Origin: BOG-224 sp963783505
GTDB taxonomy: Bacteria > Acidobacteriota > Terriglobia > Bryobacterales > Bryobacteraceae
DNA length: 64,000 bases
NCBI GenBank assembly: GCA_963783505.1
Contig: CAWAOP010000056.1
Location: 434,001 to 498,000 of the forward strand
Direction: 5' to 3'
This document shows, one piece after another, positions 1-9,391 of the stretch (position 1 is its first letter; each line of letters opens with the position of its first letter). The position numbers and the translations under genes are program-made. The notes beneath the pieces are model-generated. The model ran no database searches, had not been told where the DNA came from, and was given only the letters and a program-made list of their open reading frames with translations.

Positions 1-186
1 GTGGACCGGGTGTACTTCTATTACGGCCCCAAGATTCTGGGCGGGTTGGAAGCCCTGCCGCTAGCCGGCGGCATGGGCCGCCGCCGCCGGTCGGACGCCA
101 TCCGCGTGCGCAACATCGCCATCCATCCCATTCCGCCGGACGAATTCGCCGTGGAAGGTTACTTGAATGTTTACGGGGATCGTTGA
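1..186 (+). CDS. ribD: RibD C-terminal end (reductase domain), 5' truncated by window
   Basis: Only the last 61 codons are present. They read as the C-terminal edge of the RibD reductase domain, with the VYFYYGPKILGG segment typical of the final beta strand region of this fold. RibD is the bifunctional deaminase/reductase that makes the 5-amino-6-ribitylamino-uracil phosphate precursor of riboflavin. The gene overlaps the start of the riboflavin synthase gene by 20 bases, so the two are almost certainly translationally coupled. The deaminase half lies outside the window, so whether this is a full two-domain RibD cannot be seen. Confidence 0.8.
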   Translation: MDRVYFYYGPKILGGLEALPLAGGMGRRRRSDAIRVRNIAIHPIPPDEFAVEGYLNVYGDR

Positions 187-820
187 AGAACTGGGAGCGG
201 TCGAGTCGATCGTGCCGCGAGGGGCGCCCTCTGGGCCGGGCGCGCGTCTGGTCGTTCGATGCTCCATCGTCCGCACGGACCTGACGCTCGGCGCAAGCGT
301 CTCCGTAAACGGCGTCTGCCTCACGGCCGCAGAACTGGGCCCCGGCTGGTTCGCCGCCGATCTCACCTCCGAAACGCTCCGTCTCACCAATCTGGGAGGC
401 CTGCATTCCGCTTCGCCCGTCAACCTGGAACGCGCGCTTGCCGCCGGAGCCCGGCTTGGCGGGCACTTCGTGCAAGGCCATGTAGACGCAACGGGTGAGT
501 TGATCGCGCTCGATCAAGTGGGCGGAGAAGACTGGTGGCTGCGAATTCGGGTCCCTGCCGAGGTAAACCCGTTCCTGGTCTTGAAGGGTTCTATCGCCAT
601 CGACGGAATCAGCCTGACCATCGCCGCGCTCGAAGCCGATGAGCTTTCCGTGGCCATCATCCCTCACACCTACCGGAACACCACGCTAGCCGCCTATCGC
701 CCCGGCGCCCGCCTCAACATCGAGTGCGACATCCTCGCCAAGCACGTCGCAAAGCTCCTGGGGAAGCTTGAAATCAAGCCGCCCCTCACCATCGAAACCC
801 TCCGCGAAAACGGTTTTTAG
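167..820 (+). CDS. ribE: Riboflavin synthase alpha subunit
   Basis: A 217-residue protein that converts two 6,7-dimethyl-8-ribityllumazine molecules to riboflavin in the cytoplasm. It begins MFTGIVEELG, the near-invariant N-terminus of the family, and shows the two internally repeated lumazine-binding barrels: VNGVCLT at 47-53 in the first is mirrored by IDGISLT at 145-151 in the second. The barrel junction GGHFVQGHVD lies at 98-107. Length matches the family norm. It overlaps the end of ribD by 20 bases. Its stop codon merges with a palindromic GTGGGGC-family repeat that may act as the operon terminator. No ribBA or ribH follows, so the rest of the pathway is encoded elsewhere or upstream. 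Confidence 0.95.
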   Translation: MFTGIVEELGAVESIVPRGAPSGPGARLVVRCSIVRTDLTLGASVSVNGVCLTAAELGPGWFAADLTSETLRLTNLGGLHSASPVNLERALAAGARLGGHFVQGHVDATGELIALDQVGGEDWWLRIRVPAEVNPFLVLKGSIAIDGISLTIAALEADELSVAIIPHTYRNTTLAAYRPGARLNIECDILAKHVAKLLGKLEIKPPLTIETLRENGF

Positions 821-844
821 TGGGGCGGGTTCCCGACCCGCCCA
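820..844 (+). repeat. GTGGGGC-family palindromic repeat, copy a
   Basis: Starts at the last base of the ribE stop codon. The outer arm GTGGGGC is followed by an inner palindrome with a 7-bp GC-rich stem (GGCGGGT paired with ACCCGCC). No T-tract follows, so it is not a classical terminator, but its place at a gene end suggests a transcript-end hairpin. The remaining bases to 978 hold no gene. Confidence 0.6.
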
Positions 845-978
845 GCGCGCGAAGCGCGCCAACGCCGTTTTCGTGCCGCAACGGAGCGGAAAAGACCTCG
901 CTCGCCAAGCCCATCCCGTCAAGGCTCGCACGTTGGTGCCGGTTTCTGACGCCTGTGCCCGAATGCCCGCCGCCGCGC

Positions 979-2067
979 CTACGCGGCTTTCTGGACCGTC
1001 AGGATGATGGCGGCTGAGACGGCTGCCAGCGAGCCGATGAAGATCGCCACGGCGGTCCAGGTCAAAAGTGAAACCTTGCCGTCGCCATCCTTAATCTCAT
1101 GCCATTTCAAAACGCCCCACACCGCGGCGACCACCGGGGCAAGTCGTGGAATTGCGTACACCATCCAGGCGTTCACCGGCGCTTCGCCAGGCGGAAGCGC
1201 GGCCCCCACGCCGGTCTGCGAGTTCGCCGCCGTGGCTACCAGGCCGGCCAGAACCGATATGCAAAGCACAGCGCCGCCGGCCAAGCCGGCAATGTGACTC
1301 CAGAGATCGCCCTTCATGTAATCGAAGATGTCCACCGGCTGGCCCTGCACGGGAAGGTTCATGAAGAAAAGGTTGTACGCCACGGTCGAGAACAGGACCC
1401 CGAGACCCACGAACAGCAACGCGGAATACGGCCCCAAGCCGACATCGGGAACCATGGCGGCGTCCAGTATCGGCAGAGAAAGCGTCAGAGCCAAGCCGCC
1501 GATACACGCAAGGATGATCGCCTTCAAGCTTTGAGGCCGCTTCGTGCTCTTCACCGCGCCCGCTTTGGCTGCCCGCTCGTGTCTCTGCCTTGCCAGGTCT
1601 TTGTAAGCCATGCTCGCCGTGATTACCGTCGCAATCGAAAGCACGATCCCGCCGATTAGCAGCGGTACATTCGCGCCCGACTTTGCGAACAGCCGGAAGA
1701 TGATGCCGGCCGCGAGCCCCACGCCTGCCCAGGCGGGGAATGCCACGGCCATGCCGGCCAGCGAAATCGCGGACATCAGAAGCATGGTCGCCAGATTGAA
1801 CACGGCCCCAGCGGCGAGGGCCGTCACCCACTCGCGCTTCCCGGCGTTCAGAGCGTCGTCAATTGCGCTAAACCCGTCGTAGCCTAAGCTGCCGACTGTC
1901 AGGGCGCCGACGATGGCGCACGCCATGAAACCGATCGCTACGTCGAACAGGAACAGTTCGTACCGCCATTTCGAGGAGAATCGGAAAGCGCTGGGCCACG
2001 ATCCCCAGCACAGCGCGCTGAGGATGAGGAGGATCATTACGGAGAGGTGCGAGTGTGGCAGGATCAT
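979..2067 (-). CDS. Ureide-permease-like transporter of the DMT superfamily
   Basis: A 362-residue integral membrane protein with about ten hydrophobic segments in two halves joined by a basic loop (about residues 165-180). The N-terminus carries CWGSW at 20-24 and KWRYELFLFD at 33-42. This signature resembles plant ureide permeases and the related GRP/RhaT-type sugar transporters of the drug/metabolite transporter superfamily. The substrate cannot be read from sequence; ureides, nucleobases or sugars are possible. It begins 7 bases after the glycosyltransferase gene ends on the same strand, but a TATAAT-like box inside the end of that gene (2093-2098, minus strand) could give it its own promoter. 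Start chosen at ATG 2067; an internal ATG at residue 11 is an alternative. Confidence 0.7.
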   Translation of the reverse strand: MILPHSHLSVMILLILSALCWGSWPSAFRFSSKWRYELFLFDVAIGFMACAIVGALTVGSLGYDGFSAIDDALNAGKREWVTALAAGAVFNLATMLLMSAISLAGMAVAFPAWAGVGLAAGIIFRLFAKSGANVPLLIGGIVLSIATVITASMAYKDLARQRHERAAKAGAVKSTKRPQSLKAIILACIGGLALTLSLPILDAAMVPDVGLGPYSALLFVGLGVLFSTVAYNLFFMNLPVQGQPVDIFDYMKGDLWSHIAGLAGGAVLCISVLAGLVATAANSQTGVGAALPPGEAPVNAWMVYAIPRLAPVVAAVWGVLKWHEIKDGDGKVSLLTWTAVAIFIGSLAAVSAAIILTVQKAA

Positions 2068-2074
2068 ATCGTAA

Positions 2075-3607
2075 TTAATTCCGGCTACGTGAGATTATAC
2101 CGTCACTAGGCCCCCGCGAGTAGGCGGCTGCGACAATAAAAGGAGTTTCGCCTGCTTTCTGGCGCAGGTGAAGCGGCCGCGGAACATCCTTGCATTCGGG
2201 CAGCGGGACGACGGAGTAGTAGTTCAGGCCGTAAAGCCAATCGCGCTGGAGCCCTTCCACGCAGGTCTCGGAGGCCTTCGGCCCAACCTGCCGCCAGATG
2301 GCCCGCGAAGAAGCCATCGAGTCCACGGCCGGCAAAGCCGTTTGTTTTACGTAGAGGATAGCGCAGGCCGCCCCTGCGGCGATGGCGGCGATCGCCATCA
2401 CGCGCCTTCCGCGCCGCGCCAGAATCCACACCAGCGCCGCCAGTGGCAGCGGAGCCAGCCAGATCCAGTGAAACGCAGGCCGGGGAGCGTGCGATAGGCC
2501 CCCGGTTCCCAAGGCCGCGGGCAGCACGTCCGCAGCGGCCAGAAACGCCGCCAAAGGGATGGCGCACGCCGCAAGCCACCATTCCGCGTGTGCGGCCTCA
2601 TCCAGGGCCAGCGCGGCGAGCAACGCGGCCGGCGGCAGCAGTGGCAGCACATACCCCGGCAGCTTGTTCACGGAAACCGAGAAGACCGCCAACCCGAACG
2701 CGACCCAGGCCGCCAGGAACCAGAGCCGGATGTCGCGGCCCATTTTCAGCCTGGCAATGAGCGCCAGCGCGGGCGTCCAAGGCAGGAATGCGGCCGCGAA
2801 AATCGGTGCGTAGTACCACCAAGGCTGCAAGTGCGCCAGCTCGTTGGAGGCCAGCCGCAGGAAGTGATGCTTCCAAATAAACTGGATGAAAAATTGTGAT
2901 CCATTACGCAGATAACAAAGCAGATACCATGGCAATGCCACGACTGCGAATGGGACCCCGAATCGCCCCGCAAGCCGGGGCAACAGGCGTGGGCCGCCGT
3001 CACGCAGCCTGGGATTCCAACGCCTCGCGAGCCAGGCGCATCCGAAGGCGGGCACGGCCAGCCCCAGCGGCACAAGCCCTTTCGCCAGAGTCGCCGCTCC
3101 GAACATCGCTCCGGCGGCCGGTAGCAGGCGCGTTTCGCCCCGCGCAATCCAAGGGATTAGCAGCAGCATCGCCGCGGAAAATGTCGCGGTCAGGGGCACG
3201 TCGGGCACCGCCACCTGGCTATACCCGAGCCATTCCGCGCATGTGCCGAGGATGAAGACGGCCATCCACGCCGCGCGCTCTCCAAATTCCCGGCGGGCCA
3301 CCCACCAGAAAAACGCGAGGAAGGCTACGGCAAGCGCGGCTACTGGAAGCCGCGGCGCAAGTTCCGTCCCCAGGCCGGCGCGGAACCCCAAGCCGGTCAT
3401 CCAGTAAAGCAATGCGGGTTTCTCGAACCACGGCTGGCCCCAAAGGCGGGGCGTGATCCAGTCTCCGGATCGCGCCATTTCCCGCCCGATGGAGGCGTAG
3501 CGAGGCTCGTCCGGCCCAAGCAACCCGGCCGCCGACAGTCCGTGGAAATAGAGGATGTATGCCAGCGGCGCAGCCAGCCAAACCAGGCGGGGGAATCTCC
3601 GCTGCAT
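2075..3607 (-). CDS. GT-C membrane glycosyltransferase, ArnT/PMT (family 39/83) type
   Basis: A 510-residue multi-span protein with the ArnT-like signature GPDEPRYASIGREM at 31-44 in the first periplasmic loop, where the acidic pair is the presumed catalytic site, followed by FEKPALLYWM at 61-70. About eleven to twelve hydrophobic segments precede a C-terminal soluble tail. Such enzymes use an undecaprenyl-phosphate sugar and transfer the sugar to lipid A, a glycan or a protein at the outer face of the inner membrane. The acceptor is unknown because no lipid A or O-antigen genes are adjacent. A perfect TATAAT (minus strand, 3621-3616) lies only 8 nt before the ATG, so the transcript may be nearly leaderless. 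Confidence 0.85.
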   Translation of the reverse strand: MQRRFPRLVWLAAPLAYILYFHGLSAAGLLGPDEPRYASIGREMARSGDWITPRLWGQPWFEKPALLYWMTGLGFRAGLGTELAPRLPVAALAVAFLAFFWWVARREFGERAAWMAVFILGTCAEWLGYSQVAVPDVPLTATFSAAMLLLIPWIARGETRLLPAAGAMFGAATLAKGLVPLGLAVPAFGCAWLARRWNPRLRDGGPRLLPRLAGRFGVPFAVVALPWYLLCYLRNGSQFFIQFIWKHHFLRLASNELAHLQPWWYYAPIFAAAFLPWTPALALIARLKMGRDIRLWFLAAWVAFGLAVFSVSVNKLPGYVLPLLPPAALLAALALDEAAHAEWWLAACAIPLAAFLAAADVLPAALGTGGLSHAPRPAFHWIWLAPLPLAALVWILARRGRRVMAIAAIAAGAACAILYVKQTALPAVDSMASSRAIWRQVGPKASETCVEGLQRDWLYGLNYYSVVPLPECKDVPRPLHLRQKAGETPFIVAAAYSRGPSDGIISRSRN

Positions 3608-3615
3608 GAATCCCC

Positions 3616-3621
3616 ATTATA
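3616..3621 (-). promoter_or_regulatory. -10 box (TATAAT) 8 nt before the glycosyltransferase ATG
   Basis: Perfect TATAAT on the minus strand, 8 nt upstream of the ATG at 3607. No Shine-Dalgarno fits in the gap and no convincing -35 is visible; the upstream DNA is the purine-rich repeat of the neighbouring element. If used, transcription would start at or next to the start codon. Confidence 0.45.
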
Positions 3622-3686
3622 GGCGGAAGGAGGAATACGGAAGGCAGAATGCTGGAGGCGGAATACGGAAGGCGGAAGGGGGAATG
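3621..3686 (+). repeat. Left purine-rich repeat of the four-helix-bundle element
   Basis: About 66 bases made of imperfect GGCGGAA and GGAATACGG units. The motif GGCGGAAGGGGGAAT at its inner end recurs in inverted orientation (one base shorter, as GCGGAAGGGGGAAT) in the block 3' of the enclosed gene (4099-4180). Together the blocks form imperfect inverted repeats around the gene. Confidence 0.65.
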
Positions 3687-3719
3687 TTCGGGCCAGCCTG
3701 GTGGTACTCTGGTTCCGCT

Positions 3720-4091
3720 ATGCCAAGGAATCCTCCAGCAGCGACTTTTCGCGACCTGCCGGTTTGGCAAAAAGCCCACGCGCTTGTGCTCCGGATTTAT
3801 TCGTTTACCGCCAAGTTTCCCAAGCAGGAGATGTACGGACTGACATCTCAATTGAGGCGAGCGTCAGTATCGGTCCCGGCGAACATTGCCGAGGGATTCC
3901 GTAGGCGAAGCCGGACGGAAAAGGCGCGCTACATGAACATCGCGCAGAGCTCCCTGGAGGAGAGCCGGTACTATCTAATATTGGCGCAGGACTTGGGCTA
4001 CGGCGATAGCACCTCGCTGGAAGCGGCTCTTGACGAGGTCGCTGGCTTGCTGGGGGCCTACACCACGGCAATCCTGGCCTCCATTAACTGA
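3720..4091 (+). CDS. Four-helix-bundle protein, TIGR02436 / 23S rRNA intervening-sequence type
   Basis: A 123-residue all-helical protein with the family signature: FRDLPVWQKAH at 10-20, FPKQEMYGLTSQLRRAS at 33-49 and PANIAEGFRR at 53-62. Relatives are encoded in intervening sequences of 23S rRNA genes and as stand-alone genes, and are structurally similar to the Avd accessory protein of diversity-generating retroelements. The function is not established; nucleic-acid binding is suspected. The start was set at ATG 3720 because the upstream in-frame codons run into repeat DNA and the family begins near this point. The gene sits alone between inverted purine-rich repeats, separated from both neighbours, which suggests a small mobile unit. 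No reverse transcriptase or variable repeat is adjacent, so a retroelement role is not supported. Confidence 0.85.
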   Translation: MPRNPPAATFRDLPVWQKAHALVLRIYSFTAKFPKQEMYGLTSQLRRASVSVPANIAEGFRRRSRTEKARYMNIAQSSLEESRYYLILAQDLGYGDSTSLEAALDEVAGLLGAYTTAILASIN

Positions 4092-4098
4092 CCCCAGT

Positions 4099-4180
4099 GT
4101 TCCGCCTTCCGCCTTCAGTATTCAGCCTTCGGTCTTCCTCTTTCCGCTTCCGCCTTCACTATTCCCCCTTCCGCTTTCCC
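4099..4180 (+). repeat. Right pyrimidine-rich repeat of the four-helix-bundle element
   Basis: About 82 bases of TTCCGCC, GTATTC and TTCCCCC units, the inverted imperfect counterpart of 3621-3686. It ends just before the -10-like box of the DsbA-like gene, so the element's edge is close to that promoter. Confidence 0.65.
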
Positions 4181-4182
4181 GC

Positions 4183-4188
4183 TAGAAT
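4183..4188 (+). promoter_or_regulatory. -10-like box (TAGAAT) 9 nt before the DsbA-like ATG
   Basis: TAGAAT lies 9 nt upstream of the ATG at 4198. A GGAGAG that could serve as ribosome-binding site lies in the gap, so either a very short leader or a more distant promoter is possible. No clear -35 is visible in the repeat DNA upstream. Confidence 0.35.
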
Positions 4189-4197
4189 AGGGAGAGT

Positions 4198-5172
4198 ATG
4201 TCCAAATTCCTCTATGTTTCCGGCATCCTCGCGCTCGCTCTCGCCATTTCCGGAGTTGGCCAGACCCCTCCGAAGAAGACCGCTTTCGATAAGGCATTTC
4301 TTGAAATGTATGCCCGGCACGTATGGGCGATTGGCACGGATCTCAAAGTCTCGATCGGCGATCCCACGCCTTCGAGCGACCTCCCCGGTTTCAAAGAGGT
4401 CACCGTTCGCATCTCGAACGACCAGGCCAGCCAGGATCTGAAGCTGCTCGTATCCAACGACGGCGTTAAGGTCATCGCGGGCAACGTCTACGACGTTGGC
4501 TCCAATCCGTTCAAAAAGGACCTCGACAAGGTCAAGACCGCGGGCAAGCCCAGTTTCGGCACGCCCGGCGCGACGGTGGTCATCCTCGAATTCGGGGACA
4601 TGCAATGCCCGGTGTGCAAGACCGAAGCCAAGATGATCCGCGACCATCTGGTGCAGGAGTATCCCACCCAGGTGCGTTTCTATTTCGCGGATTTCCCGCT
4701 CGATAGCATTCATACCTGGGCCAGGTTGGCTTCCATCGGCGGCCGCTGCGTTTTTCGCCAGAATCCCGCCAAGTTCTGGGATTATTTCGACTGGGCATAC
4801 GATCACCAGGAATCGCTCTCCAAGGAGAACCTGAAAGACCGCGTCATGGAGTGGGCCGGCGGCCAGAAGGATATCGACTCGCTGCAACTTTCGCGCTGCC
4901 TGGACCAGCGACTCACGGAGAAAGAGATCGACGCCACCGTCGAGGAAGGCAAGAACCTCCAGGTAGATGGCACTCCGACCCTGTTCATCAACGGGCGCCG
5001 CTCGGGCGCAACCGAGTGGCCCGATCTGAAACGTATCATCGACACGGAGATCGCCTACCAGGCGGTCGCCAAGGACGCCGGCGAAGATTGCGGTTGCGAA
5101 GTCAAACTGCCCGCTCCCGGTTTGCCGTCCACGGCCTCGCCGGCTATCCCCTCGCTGATTAAGAAGAAATAG
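4198..5172 (+). CDS. Secreted DsbA-like thiol oxidoreductase with N-terminal extension
   Basis: A 324-residue protein with a signal peptide (about 1-22), an N-terminal domain of unknown type (about 25-110) and a DsbA/thioredoxin-fold domain from about 115. The redox motif is CPVC at 137-140, and the cis-proline loop is GTPTLFING at 258-265. Extra cysteines at 183, 233 and near 294-296 may form structural or regulatory disulphides. The likely role is disulphide formation or isomerisation in the periplasm. The domain order resembles the larger DsbA/DsbG-like proteins, in which the N-terminal region may mediate dimerisation. It stands alone on its strand, downstream of the four-helix-bundle element. 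A second, shorter DsbA-like gene is at 62715. Confidence 0.85.
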   Translation: MSKFLYVSGILALALAISGVGQTPPKKTAFDKAFLEMYARHVWAIGTDLKVSIGDPTPSSDLPGFKEVTVRISNDQASQDLKLLVSNDGVKVIAGNVYDVGSNPFKKDLDKVKTAGKPSFGTPGATVVILEFGDMQCPVCKTEAKMIRDHLVQEYPTQVRFYFADFPLDSIHTWARLASIGGRCVFRQNPAKFWDYFDWAYDHQESLSKENLKDRVMEWAGGQKDIDSLQLSRCLDQRLTEKEIDATVEEGKNLQVDGTPTLFINGRRSGATEWPDLKRIIDTEIAYQAVAKDAGEDCGCEVKLPAPGLPSTASPAIPSLIKKK

Positions 5173-5360
5173 GAACCTCGGCCTAACAGATCGCCGCGCC
5201 GGGGTGCCCGACCGGTCACGGCACGGAGCATAGGCCGGTTTTTGTAGGCCGGTAGCCCATGTACTGACGCTCGCTTCGAACTCACCCCCTTGGGGCGGGT
5301 GCAGGGGCGGTGAGTAGGCAGGGCGTCTGGCTTGCCCTCGTAAGGCGCGATCCTGCCGAA

Positions 5361-5408
5361 GCGATTGTGACAGACGCGATTGTGACGCGATTGTGACGCG
5401 ATTGTGAC
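5361..5408 (+). repeat. Direct repeats of GCGATTGTGAC (four copies, 11-bp period in the last three)
   Basis: The 11-mer GCGATTGTGAC occurs at 5361, 5376, 5387 and 5398; the last three are head-to-tail. The period matches about one helical turn, so a protein could bind the same face repeatedly. The array lies in the otherwise empty 5173-5524 stretch upstream of the HEAT/beta-propeller gene. It could equally be a slippage-derived microsatellite. Confidence 0.75.
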
Positions 5409-5524
5409 CCCTTGCGTTGGCTATCCCCTTCTGGTATGTGTGGTCTGGAAAGGGGAAAAGGCGTGAATCTGTCATCCGCGACCGATTTCTACGAGCTCTT
5501 CGAGGCCACGTAATAGGAGGGGGG

Positions 5525-6403
5525 ATGGTGCTGTTGGCCGTGTATCACTTTATAGCTTTTTCCCGCGGTATCCCGCCAGCCCACAGCCGCCTATCGAGAT
5601 TCCTTATCGGGGGCCTTTGCCTCATCATTGCTTTCATTTCCTATGTGTGGCACCCGATTCCGACCGAAGTCTCCGGAACGCTCGGCGTTTTTCGTTACGA
5701 TTCCAGGGTAGACACGTACGAACCGATGTTCCTCCGGGAAGCTTCCCCCGACAAAACTAGACCTCAGATACGACTGGGTATTCAAGCCGAACGAGAAGAA
5801 AGATTACAACGTCGAGATTCTGGTCCAGCGCAAGCCCACCGACAAGCTGCCAGAGCGTTGCATCATTCCGATTCGGAAAGAATACTACGGTGGGTCGGTT
5901 GAGATCGAGTACGAAGATCCCACGATGATCATCAAGTATGGCGGAAAGTCAGCGACCATAACCTGCGCTACGCTCGGTGCGAAAATGGAGCTTCCCCGAT
6001 CCACCGCGAATGACGTTGTTCACGCGCAATCACCCCAGAAGGAGCTAGACATCGAATTGACGACGAAGGCGCTCGACGCAGAAAGCCCGCTTGTCAGGGA
6101 GAAGGCGATCTACGACCTCAGAACCGCCGGGACTGCTGCTTTTCCACTAGTTGAGCGGGCTCTTAGCAGCGACTCCTCGCGGGTTCGTTATGGAGCGCTG
6201 TACGCGCTCATCCAATCAACGGATTCCGTTAGACGTGCGGCACCTCCGCCTCTTCGGTGCGCCCTCGCAAGAGTGGCGGCTTCAGAAGGGGATCTCATGG
6301 TGCGCTCCGAGGCGCTTCTCCTATCCGACTGGGGTATGATTCCCGAGCGGGATTGCCCAGCGCCGCCGATAAAGCGCGAATTGACGACCAAGTGGGGTGA
6401 CCG
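5525..6403 (+). pseudogene. Membrane-anchored HEAT-repeat-like protein, 5' part of a frameshifted gene
   Basis: Reading starts at ATG 5525 after a strong ribosome-binding site (TAGGAGG at 5514-5520). The first 75 or so codons encode two hydrophobic segments. The frame is lost near 5744-5749 at a run of five C; shortening the run to four restores a continuous sequence running through REASPTKLDLRYDWVF and on into a hydrophilic region and one or two HEAT-like helical pairs (VREKAIYDL, AFPLVERAL, VRYGALYALI). A second break lies at 6401-6402, where one added C joins it smoothly to the beta-propeller frame that follows. I do not recognise a named family. The two corrections give a single protein to 7210, so an indel error is as likely as true decay. 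Confidence 0.5.
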
Positions 6404-7210
6404 GTCGCACTGTCTTACGACCCAAAAGCTGGCCTGTTCGCCCTGGATGACGGAGGGCGGGTGTATCGGGTCAGTACAGATGGCAGGTTCGATGCCGAGA
6501 TTCTTTTCACTCTCCCGCTTGGTGTGAGCGCCATAGGCTTGGCCGCCGGGCCGGACGCGGTCTACGTGGTGACCGCTGCGGTCACCGGCTCGGTGTGGTC
6601 GTTCTCGATAAGCTCGCATAAGTTATCCCAAACCCAGTTTGGAGTGGGTAGGCTCCCCGTGGGGATCGCTCTTGGTGGCGACAGGATCTACGCTGCGACT
6701 GTCGGCGAGGGCCATCCTAGGCTAGAGTACACGAGCGCGCTAGGGAGCAAGCCGTGGAAATGGTGGGAGCTGGAAAGCCCCGAAATGGGTTCCCCGGCCG
6801 GCACCCTGTTCGATGCCGCAGACAACCGGGTGCCCACCAGCGACCCAGTGGCCTCGAAATTGGTGGCGATGCCTGCCGTGTTCGATGCCGTAGGGAACCG
6901 GGTGCTCATCTGCGACCCCGTGGCTTCGAAATTGGTGGCGATTTCTAGCGTTGATGGATCGAAAAAGGTCCTTTCTAGCAGCGTCGGTGCCGCGACGTCG
7001 CTGGCTGCGAACAAGTCTGGTGTTTTCGTGGGGTCCGGCGGCAAGGTGCTGTTCCTCTCGCGGGTGACAGGAAAGGGGGAGAATCCGCCGCAGGCTGTCC
7101 AATCCCTGAAACTCAAGAGTGTTTCCGGCCTTGTTATTGACCAGGCAGGGGACCTGTGGGTATCGGATTCGGACTCGAAGCTGATCAAGGGGCCGATCTT
7201 CCTGAGGTAG
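6401..7210 (+). CDS. Beta-propeller-like C-terminal part of the frameshifted gene at 5525
   Basis: The open frame runs from 6401, with a possible internal GTG start at 6461. It shows repeated strand patterns ending in SYDPKAGLFALDDGGRVYRV, GLAAGPDAVYVVT and IDQAGDLWVSDSD, typical of NHL/SMP-30-like or YVTN beta-propeller blades. It is probably the C-terminal domain of the gene beginning at 5525 and becomes continuous with it if one C is added at 6401. A perfect-length 72-bp tandem duplication (6808-6879 and 6880-6951) encodes a duplicated 24-residue segment that includes DPVASKLVA. The function is unknown; propellers of this sort often bind ligands or proteins outside the cytoplasm. Confidence 0.5.
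   Translation, partial: PVALSYDPKAGLFALDDGGRVYRVSTDGRFDAEILFTLPLGVSAIGLAAGPDAVYVVTAAVTGSVWSFSISSHKLSQTQFGVGRLPVGIALGGDRIYAATVGEGHPRLEYTSALGSKPWKWWELESPEMGSPAGTLFDAADNRVPTSDPVASKLVAMPAVFDAVGNRVLICDPVASKLVAISSVDGSKKVLSSSVGAATSLAANKSGVFVGSGGKVLFLSRVTGKGENPPQAVQSLKLKSVSGLVIDQAGDLWVSDSDSKLIKGPIFLR
6808..6951 (+). repeat. 72-bp tandem duplication inside the beta-propeller gene
   Basis: Two head-to-tail copies start at 6808 and 6880 with GTTCGATGCC and share DPVASKLVA in translation. They keep the reading frame (24 residues each) and differ at several positions, so the duplication is not brand new. Confidence 0.8.
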
Positions 7211-7402
7211 CTGCCTGGGATCCAATCCCGGCTCCCGAACCGTGCTTGCGGCCATTTTTGGATCGCCGCCTACTGGAAAGTTTGTCCAGAACGCGGAGCG
7301 GCCCGGGTCCCTGGCCTGCTATGATGAGCCTCTACAATTTCGATATTCGAATCTAGAAATCCTCCTGGGAGCTAATTTCGAGTCCGAGAGGCTGAAAGAC
7401 CA

Positions 7403-9232
<1,830 letters not shown>

Positions 9233-9310
9233 ACAATCTCGGCGAACGCGCATCGCCGTTTCCGTGCCGCGACTGCAAGGCGCGCTCATCGGTCGCGGCG
9301 GCCCGGCAAA

Positions 9311-9334
9311 GTGGGGCAGGGCTTTTGCCCTGCC
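9311..9334 (+). repeat. GTGGGGC-family palindromic repeat, copy b
   Basis: GTGGGGCAGGG followed by its complement around a TTTT loop, and immediately by a second hairpin (GCCGCC...GGCGGC, to about 9351). It lies between convergent genes and is a good candidate bidirectional transcript-end structure. Confidence 0.6.
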
Positions 9335-9391
9335 GCCGCCATTCTTGGCGGCGTTCCGAAGCGACCTCAGCGCGCCGGGCCGAAACCGCCC

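Noticed and set aside
3720..4091. Accessory (Avd) protein of a diversity-generating retroelement
   Set aside because: The fold family is related, but no retroelement reverse transcriptase, template repeat or variable repeat lies nearby; the RT at 14618 is a group II intron maturase 10 kb away.
4159..5475. Long antisense ORF opposite the DsbA-like gene
   Set aside because: It is a mirror of the high-GC third positions of a well-conserved gene on the other strand, has low-complexity composition and no family features. The same reasoning rejects 7436-8926, 12488-13609, 18368-20164, 21990-23192, 26391-27599, 46121-48304, 50405-50914 and 57343-58611.
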